A stretch of 44,108 nucleotides of DNA from the NCBI GenBank assembly GCA_947624015.1, contig CANQIA010000015.1, positions 1 to 44,108 of the forward strand, written 5' to 3'. A program made the position numbers and the translations under genes. The notes beneath the pieces are model-generated. The model was not told where the DNA came from. It searched no databases and saw nothing but the letters and a program-made list of their open reading frames with translations. Of this stretch, positions 34,990 to 44,108 are shown piece after piece; the first letter of the stretch is position 1; the number at the start of each line of letters is the position of its first letter. The stretch is from an uncultured Clostridia bacterium. Its GTDB lineage: Bacteria; Bacillota; Clostridia; Lachnospirales; CAG-274.

Positions 34990-35898
34990 TTAAATACATA
35001 AATTATTTCTCGGATTGTTTTTTATCATAACCTCCTTTTGTTTTTCTACGGAAACATGGGTATATATCTGGGTCGTTGTGATAGAGCTATGCCCCAAAAT
35101 ATTCTGAATATATCTTATATCCACGTTTTTATCAAGCATCATTGTCGCAAAGGAATGCCTGAACATATGGGGAGTTATGTGCTGAGTTATGCCGGCTTTT
35201 TTTGTATGATCGTATAGAGCATATCTTAAAGATTGTTCGGAAAGTCTCCTGCCTAGGCGGTTAAAAAACAGATATTCCTCTGCGTGGCTTTTAGTATTAT
35301 TTATATATACATTAAGTATATTAATTACATCTGCATTTCCTATATAAACTATCCTTTCTCTTGAACCCTTGCCATATATCTTCACAGACTGATCCTCAAC
35401 GGAAACATCAGCTCGTCTGAGTGAGCAAATTTCCGATATTCTTGCCCCGGTAGAAAACAATAATTCTATGGCGGTTATATCTCTCAGAAGGCGCAGATAT
35501 TCTTTTGAACCCTTTTTTGCTTGCTTTAACAATGTATACATATGCCTGAACAGTCTTGCTATGGTATCTGCAGGGATCGTTCTGGGCAGTATAACAGGCT
35601 CTTTTAGTTTTGTTTTTATTTTATGAAACGGATCATATTCTATTATATCCTCATATTCCATATAAGAGCAAAACGCCTTCAATGACGCAATTTTTCGCTT
35701 TATTGTTTTAGGCTTGTATTTGCTTAGACAGCCTATGTATTTAACAAGTATTCCTTTTCCAAATACCATTCCCGATGAATAATAAAAATCCGCAAACTGC
35801 CTTAGGTCGATGCTGTATGCCTTAAGCGTTTTATCGCTCAATCCTTTGTTTTTCTCACAATATTCAAAATACACATCGATCTCATGCTTTAGATCCAT
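34990..35898 (-). CDS. Tyrosine recombinase (XerC/XerD-like integrase family)
   Basis: 302 residues, complete. The N-terminal SAM-like core-binding domain (1-90) is followed by the catalytic domain with all active-site residues: Arg153 (TGARISE), Lys177 (YGKGSRERIV), His244 and Arg247 (HMFRHSFAT), His270 (LGHSSI) and the nucleophile Tyr279 (QIYTHV). The ATG has GAGGTG upstream. Length and motifs match Xer-like enzymes, but its place, reading toward an inverted-repeat cassette with only 44 bases to the repeat, fits dedicated DNA invertases of the tyrosine type. Chromosome dimer resolution by XerC/D is the alternative. No phage genes are nearby. A TTGACA box with a weak -10 lies upstream. Confidence 0.93.
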   Translation of the reverse strand: MDLKHEIDVYFEYCEKNKGLSDKTLKAYSIDLRQFADFYYSSGMVFGKGILVKYIGCLSKYKPKTIKRKIASLKAFCSYMEYEDIIEYDPFHKIKTKLKEPVILPRTIPADTIARLFRHMYTLLKQAKKGSKEYLRLLRDITAIELLFSTGARISEICSLRRADVSVEDQSVKIYGKGSRERIVYIGNADVINILNVYINNTKSHAEEYLFFNRLGRRLSEQSLRYALYDHTKKAGITQHITPHMFRHSFATMMLDKNVDIRYIQNILGHSSITTTQIYTHVSVEKQKEVMIKNNPRNNLCI

Positions 35899-36143
35899 AC
35901 TTGCACCTCATTCCTAAAATAATATTTTATGATTACAGTATATGCGTATTTTGTCAATAAATGTAGAAAAATTATTTTTGCACATAAAAAGCACCCGTAA
36001 CCGTGAGTGCCGTCTTATGTTTATATATCTTCTTCTACTCATTTTGCCCCGATGATACTTTTCATGCAAAAAGTATATACAGGCTGTTCGCTATATTGTT
36101 AAAAAAATCAAAATAATCAAACCGTTTTTTGTTAAATATGACG

Positions 36144-36168
36144 AAGCCCCGAAAAAACAGGCTTTTTT
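36144..36168 (+). terminator. Terminator-like hairpin upstream of the adhesin promoter
   Basis: AAGCC/GGCTT around an 11-base loop, then a run of T's. No upstream plus-strand gene is present. Confidence 0.4.
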
Positions 36169-36204
36169 GATTAATGATTCTTCCGAAAATTTATGCTAAA
36201 AAAC

Positions 36205-36233
36205 TTGAATAATTGTTGTATTTATGCTAAAAT
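36205..36233 (+). promoter_or_regulatory. Promoter of the giant adhesin gene
   Basis: TTGAAT (36205-36210), 17-base spacer, TAAAAT (36228-36233). The TTATGCTAAAA direct repeats, 31 bases apart, overlap it: one copy ends just upstream of the -35 and the other covers most of the -10. Confidence 0.6.
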
Positions 36234-36244
36234 ATGTATAATTA

Positions 36245-36278
36245 AAAAAATCGGAAAATATAACTTTTCCGATTTTTT
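36245..36278 (+). terminator. Terminator-like hairpin at the start of the adhesin leader
   Basis: A perfect 14-pair stem (AAAAAATCGGAAAA with its complement) closes a six-base loop and ends in a T-run, 12 bases after the -10 box. It would form at the very 5' end of the mRNA and could work on either strand. Confidence 0.7.
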
Positions 36279-36342
36279 GCAGAAACGAAAATCAAGTATT
36301 ATTGCTCTTCTGGGTCATATAAAGCGCAGGGAGGGTAGCGCA

Positions 36343-39300
36343 ATGAATGATCTTTTTAAGCGTGCGTCAAATTTCATATCACAGCAAAAAAGAAATAAGC
36401 TCAGGTGCAGATTATTGTCTGTTATGGGCGTTATTGTTGTGTTTATAACAACATATATGCTTATACTTCCCGGCATCACAATGGAGAGGAAAACCATATG
36501 CGACATGGAGGAGCATGAACACACAGAGGAGTGTTATGCCTATAATACGGCTCTTGTATGCGGACTTGAGGAAAATGAGGAGCATGCCCACAGTGAGGAA
36601 TGTTATGAAACAAACGAGGAGCTTATATGCGGACTTGAGGAGCATACACATACGGATGAATGTTATGAAGAGGATATAGAGTTCGTTTCGGATGAGGAAA
36701 CCGAAACAGAGACGGAGGCTGTGACCGAAGCCGTTACCGAAGAGGAAAAGCTTACTGTTCCCGAGGAAGAAACAGAGGAAGAAACTTTGCCCGAAAGCGG
36801 ATTTTTCTATTACCGTGAGGAAAAAACAGCTCCCAAGGACGATGCGGTATCCGGCGGAGCAGCCGATAGCAATGATGCAAAATACGAAGAAAATACAGTT
36901 CCCGATGACGTAACATCAGGCAGCGGCATAGGCATAGATACCACTGTGGAAACACACAGCGAAGACTATGTGGAAAACTATACCGAAACTACCACGGAAG
37001 ATGTAAATGGTCTTGACGAGCAAATAGAAATGCTCAAGATCCAGGATATACCCTTGTGCGGACTTCCGCAGCATAAGCACAGCGCTCTTTGCTATAACGA
37101 GGATGGTCAGCTTATATGCGAGCTTGAAGAGCATGAGCATGACAGCTCCTGTTACAGTATAATGCTTTTGGATCTTTATGCGGCAGAGGGAGAAAGCATT
37201 ATAATATTTGAAGGAAATGGATATAAGCTCACTCTTAATTCCAACGGAGGATATACATTGACATATGACGGAGCAAATATACCCGACGGCTTTATAAGCT
37301 CTGAGGAATTAAATCCTTATGTCAGCAATATTACAAATATCATTATAAAAGAAAGCGTAAGCGAAATAGGCAGCGACGCTTTTGTTGGCATACAAAATCT
37401 TGAAGCTGTTGAGCTTGAAGAAAACGTAAGCATAAAGAGCATAGGAGAAAGAGCGTTTAAAAACTGCAAGAAGCTTAAAGCTATAAATCTTGAAAACCTT
37501 AAAAATCTTGAGGATATACATGACGAAGCCTTTGCCAATACAGGTATCAAGAAAATAACAATACCCGTAGTAGAGAAAATATGGGCAAATGCATTTAAAG
37601 ATTGTACCGATCTTGTAAATGTACATTTTGAACCCAATACCGAAGACAAATACGGAGAAAGAACCATAGGAGAATGCGCATTTGAAAATTGTACTGCCCT
37701 TGAAAATATAAATTTAAAGGATTTCAATTCTTCCGACAAGGTTAATTTATCGGAAGGCGTTTTCAAAGGCTGTACTGCTCTCAAAGGCATAGAAATGCCT
37801 GAAAATCTTGACGGAATAATGGAAAATATGTTCCTTGGCTGTACGTCTTTGGAAAAAGTCCTATTCAATCGATCAGACAATGAAATTACCCATTGGGCTG
37901 ATTTTATAAAGGGAACAAAGGTAAAGGACATTGATATTTCAATGCTTAAAATAGGCAACGGCACGCCTCTGTCCTTTATGAAGGACTGTGAAAGTATAGT
38001 CAATGTAACGCTCCCCGATGTTGGATACATAAACAGTCATTCATTTGAAAACTGTGCACATCTTATGTCGGTAAAAATAAACAGCGCTGCTCCTAGGTTG
38101 GAAAGAATAGACGAGTATGCGTTCAAGGGTTCTCCCATGCTTTCCGATTTTGATCTGTCTAAATTTAAAAAGCTGACATATATTGCGCAAAATGCACTTG
38201 AGGGCTGCTTATTTATAGAAAAGCTGGATATATTACCGCAAATAACAGGAATAGGACCCAGCGGCTTAAAGGACTGTATAAATTTAAGCGAAATAAATAT
38301 AATGCTGCCCGGCAGATTATATGATCATTCATTTTACGATGATACATTTACGGGTGCAGGCATGTATGATGTAAGCTTTTCGGAGTATGATTATACCGAG
38401 GAAAACATAGATGATTTGTATAGTAACATGGGTGATGTGGAGTGGGAAATCGATGCAAATGCCATGAGAATACTGCTTAAGCATGCCAAAGGTCTTAGCT
38501 TTGATTCCAATATAAGCTTTACCGTAGGTAAAGATGGAGTATTTACAGGAGCAGCGGCTCCGTTTATAACAGGCGGAACATATTTTACAGACAACGGCGG
38601 AAATCTGTACCGCAAAATAAACGATGCCTCCGCAGAGCTTGTATATGCGGCAAGAGAACCGTCAAATATAAACATTCCGTCCGAGGTGACCTATACATTT
38701 AAAACATTAAAACCAAATCCGCTGCGTGTTGATAGTGATGATCCCGTTACATTGTCTGTTACAAGAGTGTGCAGAGACGCCTTTAAGGGCTGCAATGTTG
38801 AAAGCATAACTATAAATGCAAAAAAAATAACAAGTGTCGAAGACTATGCTTTTGCCAATGCCGAAAAGCTTAAAAGTATAAACGACAAAACCTCTGTTAC
38901 GGAAGCATTAAAGCTGTTTGCAAATAAAGGCGACAATGTTTTCTTCAATACCGCTCTGACTGCTACACCCGAGCAGAAGGAAGAAAAGAAATTCTCAAAT
39001 CCCGAAGCTAAGGCAGACAATAACGGTATAAGTATAAAAGGCGGCGACAACAATTCGGTAGATGCCTTGTCTATGGGTCTTCAAAAGACTGATCAGATAG
39101 AGGGACAAGACGGCAAATATCTTACGGGAAAGGCTGCCAATATAAGGGTAAGCGTTTCAAACGTAAATGACGGCGCTTATTACAGAGTTTACATAAGAAA
39201 AGAAGAAGGCTGCGATATAAGCATATCAAATGTCAGTGAATATGATGATTTTGTACTTTATCCTACCGATGACCCCGATATATTCTATTATGAATTTCAG

Positions 39301-42300
39301 GCTAATTCGGTAGGTCAGGCAATTAATACCTCAATAACCCTTGCTTATCCTAATTACAGCGCTCCGGGCAGCAGCGCCCAGATATGGGGCGTAAAGGTTC
39401 CCGGGGACAAGAAGGCTGAATATGATAACAAGGTAATAGAGCCTGCCGATACAAATACCGATGTTACAGCCTCAGAAAATTATTTTGACCTTGAGTGGCT
39501 TACGGCTCCAAAGGAATTTGAGTTGTCAAAAACTATCCTTGAGGAGGATAAGCTTGGCTTTACAGCTTCCGCCGACGGAAAGGGAGTACTTCAGGGGCTT
39601 AAATATACCATAGGCTATACTGCTCCCGAGGGCGGTACCGAAGGGAATTTTGGCAGCGATGTTGTAAAATATGTGGAATTCAGCGATAAGCTCACTCTCC
39701 CCGATAAAATAAGCTGGCGCCGGTTAAATACCGATAATACAAGATTTGACCCTATAACAGGCGGAGGCGATCTTTACGCCTACGGTACAGACAACAAGGA
39801 ATATCTTGTATGCAGCATAAGCGGCTTCGGACAGATCTCCGATATACATATTGAAAAAAATGAGGAAGACAACACATATACTCTGCATTGGAGATTGCTC
39901 AACACAAGCACATCCTCCGAGATCCAATCTGTAAACGGCGTGCTTGCCTTTGGCAATGATGTGCTTACGGCAGAGAGCCTTACAGAAAACGGCAAGATAG
40001 AAAATATACACAATGACATTACAGCCGATACATATTATACTTTTTCCGAGAAAAAGCAGGATACAGCAAATGCCGACGTTTCCGCAAATACAGGCGAGGG
40101 AAAAATAACATTGGATAAGCAGCTTATAAATGATGCTCAATATATGAATGAGGATGTAAGCTATAAAATAACTATTAAAAATCCTTCCGCTTTCAGCTAC
40201 AACAATATAGGTAAGCTGGAAGACGATCTGTCTGTGGATCGCTCTAATATACAGTATATAAAGCCCGAAAATATGCAGGAGCTTTTTGACGGTATTGACG
40301 GAAATTATCTTACTATCACCATATCGGACGCTATGTTGACAACGCCCTTCACAGAAAGAACGGCAACTGCTGTTGACGGCAGGGATACTGTGAAACTTTC
40401 GCCTTCAAACACGGGAGCGACAGAAGTCAAAGATATGTATGATGATGTTGTGACTGTTAATCGTGATCGAAGTCAGACTCATACATTAATGGATACAAAC
40501 CTTATAACCGAAAAAGCTACCATAACCCTTAAAAAGGTTGAAGGAAGCATTGTTATAACCGCAGACTATACCGATAGAGAAGGTAATTCTCAAAACACAA
40601 GCATTACTGTGGGAAGCCACGGTATCGCAGATATAAGATCCGCTCTTGACAGTCTGGCATATATTGTTACAAACCCTGACAAATACAAGCTTACATGGGA
40701 TTATCCTGCGGGATTTGAACTTAAGGCAGGAGAAACAAGGGAATATGACATAAACGCTACGCTTAAAAATTCTCTTATGTATCTTCCTGACGGCGATCAT
40801 CTTTATTATCTGGGCTGGAATAATTCTCCGCCAATAGATTACAGTAATACCGCAACGGTTTACTCTTCCGAAAATGATATAATAAAAACAGCCAATACCT
40901 CCGAAGAAAAAACAGAGACACGGTATGACCTCAATATCGGAAAAGCAGGCTATATTGACGGTGTAAATATAAATGAGAAAGACGAAAACGGAAAAAATAT
41001 ACATGAACTTCAATTTGGAGATGTTATAGACTATGAAGTAAGGCTTGATCATTATGGCAACGGCAGCTACGATGTTCTCCCGATAGTTGACTGTATGTCA
41101 GGTCCTCAGGCGCTTCTTGCTCCCGTAAAAGAAAACAGTAAGGCTGACTGGGCAGCAGGCTTAAAGACATATAAGGACAACGGCGTTGAATATTATGTCC
41201 TCAGCGAACCTAAAACCTATAAAGGCGTTTATATAAGCGGATATTATGCCGATTCCGTCACTGTTGAAAATAAAGCTGACAGCCTTAAAACAGTCATTAA
41301 ATATTATATAAAGGACACTCTCGGCGGCGATTGCTGTTATATGTTCAGATACAAATCTATAATAAGTCCTGATCTCGCAGGAGTGGAAGTAAACGGAAGC
41401 TTTTCAATAGATAACAAGGTGTGGGCAAACGACTATGCCACTCACAGAATAGAGGCGCCTCTTATCGTAGGCGGAGCAAGAGTAAGCTTTGAAAAGAAGA
41501 TCGTTTTGGAAAAAAGCAGCGATCCTGCTTTTGATGAGCTTGACAGCGACGACTACACAGCATTAAAGCGGGAAGCCAATGCCGTTACATACAGGCTTAT
41601 GCTTGATAATCCTTATACGGACGATCCTGCTTCAATCAACGGCATGGATATGTATGATATGCTGCCAAGGACAGGCGGCGGCTTTAAATGGGTATTGGGA
41701 GAAAATGTAACAATAGATTCCTATGTAAAAAGCACCGAAGGCGTTAACATAACTCTTGACGGAGTCGACTTTACATCTCACAGCACGGAATGTGAAATAC
41801 AAAATGACAGACCCGGTACAATTGAGGTTGAAGATGACGGAGATCAGCAATATATTGTATGGAACAATAATTTCAATATAACGCTTCCTCCTAAATCACA
41901 GCTATACATATACGTTACTCTTAAATTCCCCGAGGATGAAGAAACATGGAATAAATATTCAGAGGCTGTTAAGGATAACCCGACTCTCCTTAATACATTT
42001 TATGTATATTCTCTTCCCGACACAGTAAAGCATTCTCTTGCAAATCCTGCAAAGATACTGCTTCAAAAGGGCGTTTATGAGGTAGGTCATTATACCATAA
42101 ATGACTATTGGAAAACCTTACAGTCCTATTATATGGACAGCGACAGATACCACTATAACAATAACGATGAAAATGTAGGAGACAGCAAAATAAGAAATGT
42201 TGTCACTTACTATGTCATTATAAGGAATACGGGATCATCAAGAGTATATTTAAGCGATATATACGATGTTCTTCCCGAAGGCTATGAGTATATGGCGTTT

Positions 42301-44108
42301 AAAGTAGCGGCAGTAAAGGATAAAGCTGATGGTTGGTATCATGTCGGAAATGCTACTATCGATAAGGTAGAAAAAGGATCGCTATCTCAATTTGGCGGTA
42401 TGTCTACAATGCTGGCGCGTCCAAGCGAATATCCGTCGGACGGCGACTGGAGGGAAAGTAATTTCAAATATTGTGAAATTCTTTATAAAGGAACAGAAAA
42501 AACCTCCGACGGTAAAAACAGGCTTAAATTTTACTTTAATACAAAACATAATTATAATGACAATAATTTTGCAGAGGGTTGGGAAAAACATCCGTTGGAA
42601 TGTAATGAGGATGAAGTTTATTATCTTAATCCCGGCGAATGGACGCAGTTTGGCTATACCGTATATACGGGAAATGCAGATATAGATACTGCCGTAAATA
42701 CCGTAGCTATGGAATACATAGACCCGGATAATACAAATATGCCCGTAGAGGCTGACACGGAATCAGTCGTCACCGCTTCAAATGTAAACGGAAAGCAGCC
42801 CAATGACGGCACCCGTGAGCTTTGGGACGACCAAAGGGCGGCAGCAGCAGGCTTTACAGAGCATTGGAATGACAACAAGAATACAAACAGACAGTGGCTT
42901 GTATCCCGGGTAAGCCTTACAAAGGGCGAGCATGTGCCGGGTATTACAAAGACAGTTGATTCGCCCATAGCAAAGGCAGGCGAGTCTGTCAACTGGACTG
43001 TGACTGCCCACAACAACGGCACGGGAGAGCTTAACGGCTATACCCTTGAGGATACCGTTGAATCGCCCTTCCGCTTTAACGGCAATATTTCCTATTGCGT
43101 ATTTGCTCCCGTAAATGGTCTGAATCATTCGCAAAATACCAACCAACAGAGCAAAGGCACCCGTGATAATGGCGACGGTATTTTATTCAGCATAAAGAGA
43201 GATACGGACAACAAAGCTCATATAGTACCAAATACGATAGATTCGGATGAAACGGGAACAGAGCTTACTGTAAACGGCGCTCCCGTAACTGTAAATGTCA
43301 GAAACCTGGACGTTAATTCCAACACATATTATTTCTCCAATATAAATGTAAGCATAAGCCGTGATGTAAAGGGAAACGAGACGCTCAAAGTCCAATTCCC
43401 CGACAGAAACTGGTCTATACCTGCAGGAGGACATAGCGAGCTTAAGCTCTCTACGGATAATACAGACCCGAAACAGGATGGAACATTTGTAAACAATGTA
43501 AGTCTTCTGCCCGATGACAAAAACTATAATGCAAACAGGGTCACACAGGGCAAAAATATTACAGATGATGACGGAAATAATCTGGGCGTAAAAAATGCGG
43601 CAGCCGTAAGCATATACAACGGTGCGCCAACAGGCGCAATAAAGCTTATTGAGGAAGTCGGAGATCCCGAAAACAATGCGCAGTCCGATCATTTTGATGA
43701 TAATTTCATATATATTGATGACAAGAGCAAGGAATTCCGCTATACTCTTCAGGTTCAAAACATGAACAACGATCCTATGACAGAGCTTGTTTTCATGGAT
43801 AATCTGCCCCAGATAGGCGACAGCAATACCGTAAGGAAAGAGCTTAGCCGTGACAGTGAATTTGAGGTAAGCCTTGCGGATGAGCCGAGTTTCACAGTCA
43901 ATATAATAACCCGGGAAGGAGCCGGCGAGCCTACAAAAAATATTCTTGACCCGAAAAATTATACAATAACCTATAGCAGTAAGAACGGCGATTTTACAAA
44001 AGAGGATTGGGAAGGAACAGGCTGGAGCAATGATAAAACAAACGCTCGCTCTTTCAGACTTGAGATAAAGGATAATAACGGCGAGGATCTCATACCTGCC
44101 AATTCAAC
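36343..44108 (+). CDS. Giant BspA-like leucine-rich repeat surface adhesin, 3'-truncated by window edge
   Basis: The frame is open from the ATG at 36343 to the window end: at least 2588 residues. GGGAGGG is upstream. A basic N terminus precedes one hydrophobic export helix (24-44, ending LILPGITME, common in gut Firmicute adhesins). Five Cys/His repeats of the form C-G/D-L/M-x-E-H-x-H-x-x-x-C-Y lie at 52-65, 72-88, 95-108, 238-251 and 258-271, with an acidic Glu/Thr-rich linker between the third and fourth. A BspA-type LRR region spans about 325-845 (repeats of the kind IGERAFKNCKKLKAINL). Long beta-rich adhesin modules follow, with DUF11-like domains near 2200 and 2430 (KTVDSPIAKAGESVNWTVT). 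A sortase or other anchor, if any, lies beyond the window. It probably binds host or plant glycans or other cells; the ligand is unknown. Confidence 0.9.
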   Translation, partial: MNDLFKRASNFISQQKRNKLRCRLLSVMGVIVVFITTYMLILPGITMERKTICDMEEHEHTEECYAYNTALVCGLEENEEHAHSEECYETNEELICGLEEHTHTDECYEEDIEFVSDEETETETEAVTEAVTEEEKLTVPEEETEEETLPESGFFYYREEKTAPKDDAVSGGAADSNDAKYEENTVPDDVTSGSGIGIDTTVETHSEDYVENYTETTTEDVNGLDEQIEMLKIQDIPLCGLPQHKHSALCYNEDGQLICELEEHEHDSSCYSIMLLDLYAAEGESIIIFEGNGYKLTLNSNGGYTLTYDGANIPDGFISSEELNPYVSNITNIIIKESVSEIGSDAFVGIQNLEAVELEENVSIKSIGERAFKNCKKLKAINLENLKNLEDIHDEAFANTGIKKITIPVVEKIWANAFKDCTDLVNVHFEPNTEDKYGERTIGECAFENCTALENINLKDFNSSDKVNLSEGVFKGCTALKGIEMPENLDGIMENMFLGCTSLEKVLFNRSDNEITHWADFIKGTKVKDIDISMLKIGNGTPLSFMKDCESIVNVTLPDVGYINSHSFENCAHLMSVKINSAAPRLERIDEYAFKGSPMLSDFDLSKFKKLTYIAQNALEGCLFIEKLDILPQITGIGPSGLKDCINLSEINIMLPGRLYDHSFYDDTFTGAGMYDVSFSEYDYTEENIDDLYSNMGDVEWEIDANAMRILLKHAKGLSFDSNISFTVGKDGVFTGAAAPFITGGTYFTDNGGNLYRKINDASAELVYAAREPSNINIPSEVTYTFKTLKPNPLRVDSDDPVTLSVTRVCRDAFKGCNVESITINAKKITSVEDYAFANAEKLKSINDKTSVTEALKLFANKGDNVFFNTALTATPEQKEEKKFSNPEAKADNNGISIKGGDNNSVDALSMGLQKTDQIEGQDGKYLTGKAANIRVSVSNVNDGAYYRVYIRKEEGCDISISNVSEYDDFVLYPTDDPDIFYYEFQANSVGQAINTSITLAYPNYSAPGSSAQIWGVKVPGDKKAEYDNKVIEPADTNTDVTASENYFDLEWLTAPKEFELSKTILEEDKLGFTASADGKGVLQGLKYTIGYTAPEGGTEGNFGSDVVKYVEFSDKLTLPDKISWRRLNTDNTRFDPITGGGDLYAYGTDNKEYLVCSISGFGQISDIHIEKNEEDNTYTLHWRLLNTSTSSEIQSVNGVLAFGNDVLTAESLTENGKIENIHNDITADTYYTFSEKKQDTANADVSANTGEGKITLDKQLINDAQYMNEDVSYKITIKNPSAFSYNNIGKLEDDLSVDRSNIQYIKPENMQELFDGIDGNYLTITISDAMLTTPFTERTATAVDGRDTVKLSPSNTGATEVKDMYDDVVTVNRDRSQTHTLMDTNLITEKATITLKKVEGSIVITADYTDREGNSQNTSITVGSHGIADIRSALDSLAYIVTNPDKYKLTWDYPAGFELKAGETREYDINATLKNSLMYLPDGDHLYYLGWNNSPPIDYSNTATVYSSENDIIKTANTSEEKTETRYDLNIGKAGYIDGVNINEKDENGKNIHELQFGDVIDYEVRLDHYGNGSYDVLPIVDCMSGPQALLAPVKENSKADWAAGLKTYKDNGVEYYVLSEPKTYKGVYISGYYADSVTVENKADSLKTVIKYYIKDTLGGDCCYMFRYKSIISPDLAGVEVNGSFSIDNKVWANDYATHRIEAPLIVGGARVSFEKKIVLEKSSDPAFDELDSDDYTALKREANAVTYRLMLDNPYTDDPASINGMDMYDMLPRTGGGFKWVLGENVTIDSYVKSTEGVNITLDGVDFTSHSTECEIQNDRPGTIEVEDDGDQQYIVWNNNFNITLPPKSQLYIYVTLKFPEDEETWNKYSEAVKDNPTLLNTFYVYSLPDTVKHSLANPAKILLQKGVYEVGHYTINDYWKTLQSYYMDSDRYHYNNNDENVGDSKIRNVVTYYVIIRNTGSSRVYLSDIYDVLPEGYEYMAFKVAAVKDKADGWYHVGNATIDKVEKGSLSQFGGMSTMLARPSEYPSDGDWRESNFKYCEILYKGTEKTSDGKNRLKFYFNTKHNYNDNNFAEGWEKHPLECNEDEVYYLNPGEWTQFGYTVYTGNADIDTAVNTVAMEYIDPDNTNMPVEADTESVVTASNVNGKQPNDGTRELWDDQRAAAAGFTEHWNDNKNTNRQWLVSRVSLTKGEHVPGITKTVDSPIAKAGESVNWTVTAHNNGTGELNGYTLEDTVESPFRFNGNISYCVFAPVNGLNHSQNTNQQSKGTRDNGDGILFSIKRDTDNKAHIVPNTIDSDETGTELTVNGAPVTVNVRNLDVNSNTYYFSNINVSISRDVKGNETLKVQFPDRNWSIPAGGHSELKLSTDNTDPKQDGTFVNNVSLLPDDKNYNANRVTQGKNITDDDGNNLGVKNAAAVSIYNGAPTGAIKLIEEVGDPENNAQSDHFDDNFIYIDDKSKEFRYTLQVQNMNNDPMTELVFMDNLPQIGDSNTVRKELSRDSEFEVSLADEPSFTVNIITREGAGEPTKNILDPKNYTITYSSKNGDFTKEDWEGTGWSNDKTNARSFRLEIKDNNGEDLIPANS

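Larger units (their letters stand above)
35899..36342. other. Gene-free regulatory stretch between the recombinase and giant adhesin genes
   Basis: No coding region is recognised. From left to right it holds an AT-rich recombinase upstream region with TTGACA, a GCACCC/GAGTGC hairpin with a minus-strand T-run (35991-36010), an ATACTTTT/AAAAGTAT hairpin (36055-36076), an AAGCC/GGCTT plus-strand terminator-like stem with T's (36144-36168), two copies of TTATGCTAAAA (36191-36201, 36222-36232), a promoter, and a long terminator-like hairpin. Confidence 0.6.

Noticed and set aside
34990..35898. Recombinase as part of a prophage or integrative element
   Set aside because: No phage, conjugation or attachment-site genes are nearby, and the inverted-repeat cassette gives a better local explanation. 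A housekeeping Xer role cannot be fully excluded.
37317..38030. Minus-strand frame of 237 codons
   Set aside because: It lies opposite the LRR region of the giant adhesin. The repeat-rich codons leave the antisense frame open by chance.

Overview
The window looks like a chromosomal stretch of an anaerobic, pectin-using gut Firmicute (class Clostridia). The base composition is moderately low in G+C, with heavy use of ATA, AGA and CTT codons and strong AGGAGG-type ribosome binding sites. Pectin genes are prominent: a secreted pectin methylesterase/acetylesterase fusion and a complete uxaB-uxaA-uxaC galacturonate route. Several surface proteins carry copper-amine-oxidase-like stalk domains. This combination recalls Monoglobus-type pectin degraders, but genus assignment from sequence alone is inference. 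I saw no rRNA, tRNA or CRISPR array.

Layout. (1) 1-4639: 3' part of a large surface protein with a C-terminal stalk domain. (2) 4694-6817, minus: xylA and a pyruvate formate-lyase activating enzyme gene. (3) 6913-14613, minus: a tight six-gene operon (VTC-domain protein, DUF4956 membrane protein, CotH-like kinase, membrane-anchored glycosidase-like protein, HEAT-repeat membrane protein, processive family 2 glycosyltransferase). It is probably a surface-polymer system. It is read from a good sigma-A promoter through a structured leader RNA with a terminator-like hairpin. (4) 14983-17262: two paralogous MerR-type regulators facing each other, with two copies of a 42-bp TGACA-rich element. (5) 17263-21749: the pectinesterase fusion, read from a promoter with a MerR-type 19-bp spacer, and a translationally coupled 49-residue peptide. 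(6) 21876-26608: a membrane metallopeptidase, lysS, greA and an ABC-F ATPase. (7) 26720-32809, minus: a three-repeat secreted stalk protein, a hairpin-dense intergenic block, and the uxaB-uxaA-uxaC operon. (8) 32962-35898: an AT-rich accessory island. (9) 36343-end: the 5' part of a giant BspA-like surface adhesin.

The most striking feature is in region 8. Two convergent, AT-rich genes (a methyltransferase on plus, a GNAT-like protein with membrane helices on minus) are bounded by a 44-bp inverted repeat, 43/44 identical, that contains the ribosome binding site and reaches the start codon of each gene. A good promoter lies just outside the right repeat, next to a complete tyrosine recombinase gene. 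Inversion between the repeats would exchange which gene that promoter reads. I interpret the locus as a two-output DNA inversion switch, currently set to the GNAT-like gene.

Together, the secreted esterases de-esterify pectin, the uxa enzymes carry galacturonate to 2-keto-3-deoxygluconate, and xylA feeds in xylose. The surface-polymer operon, stalk proteins and giant adhesin shape the cell surface.
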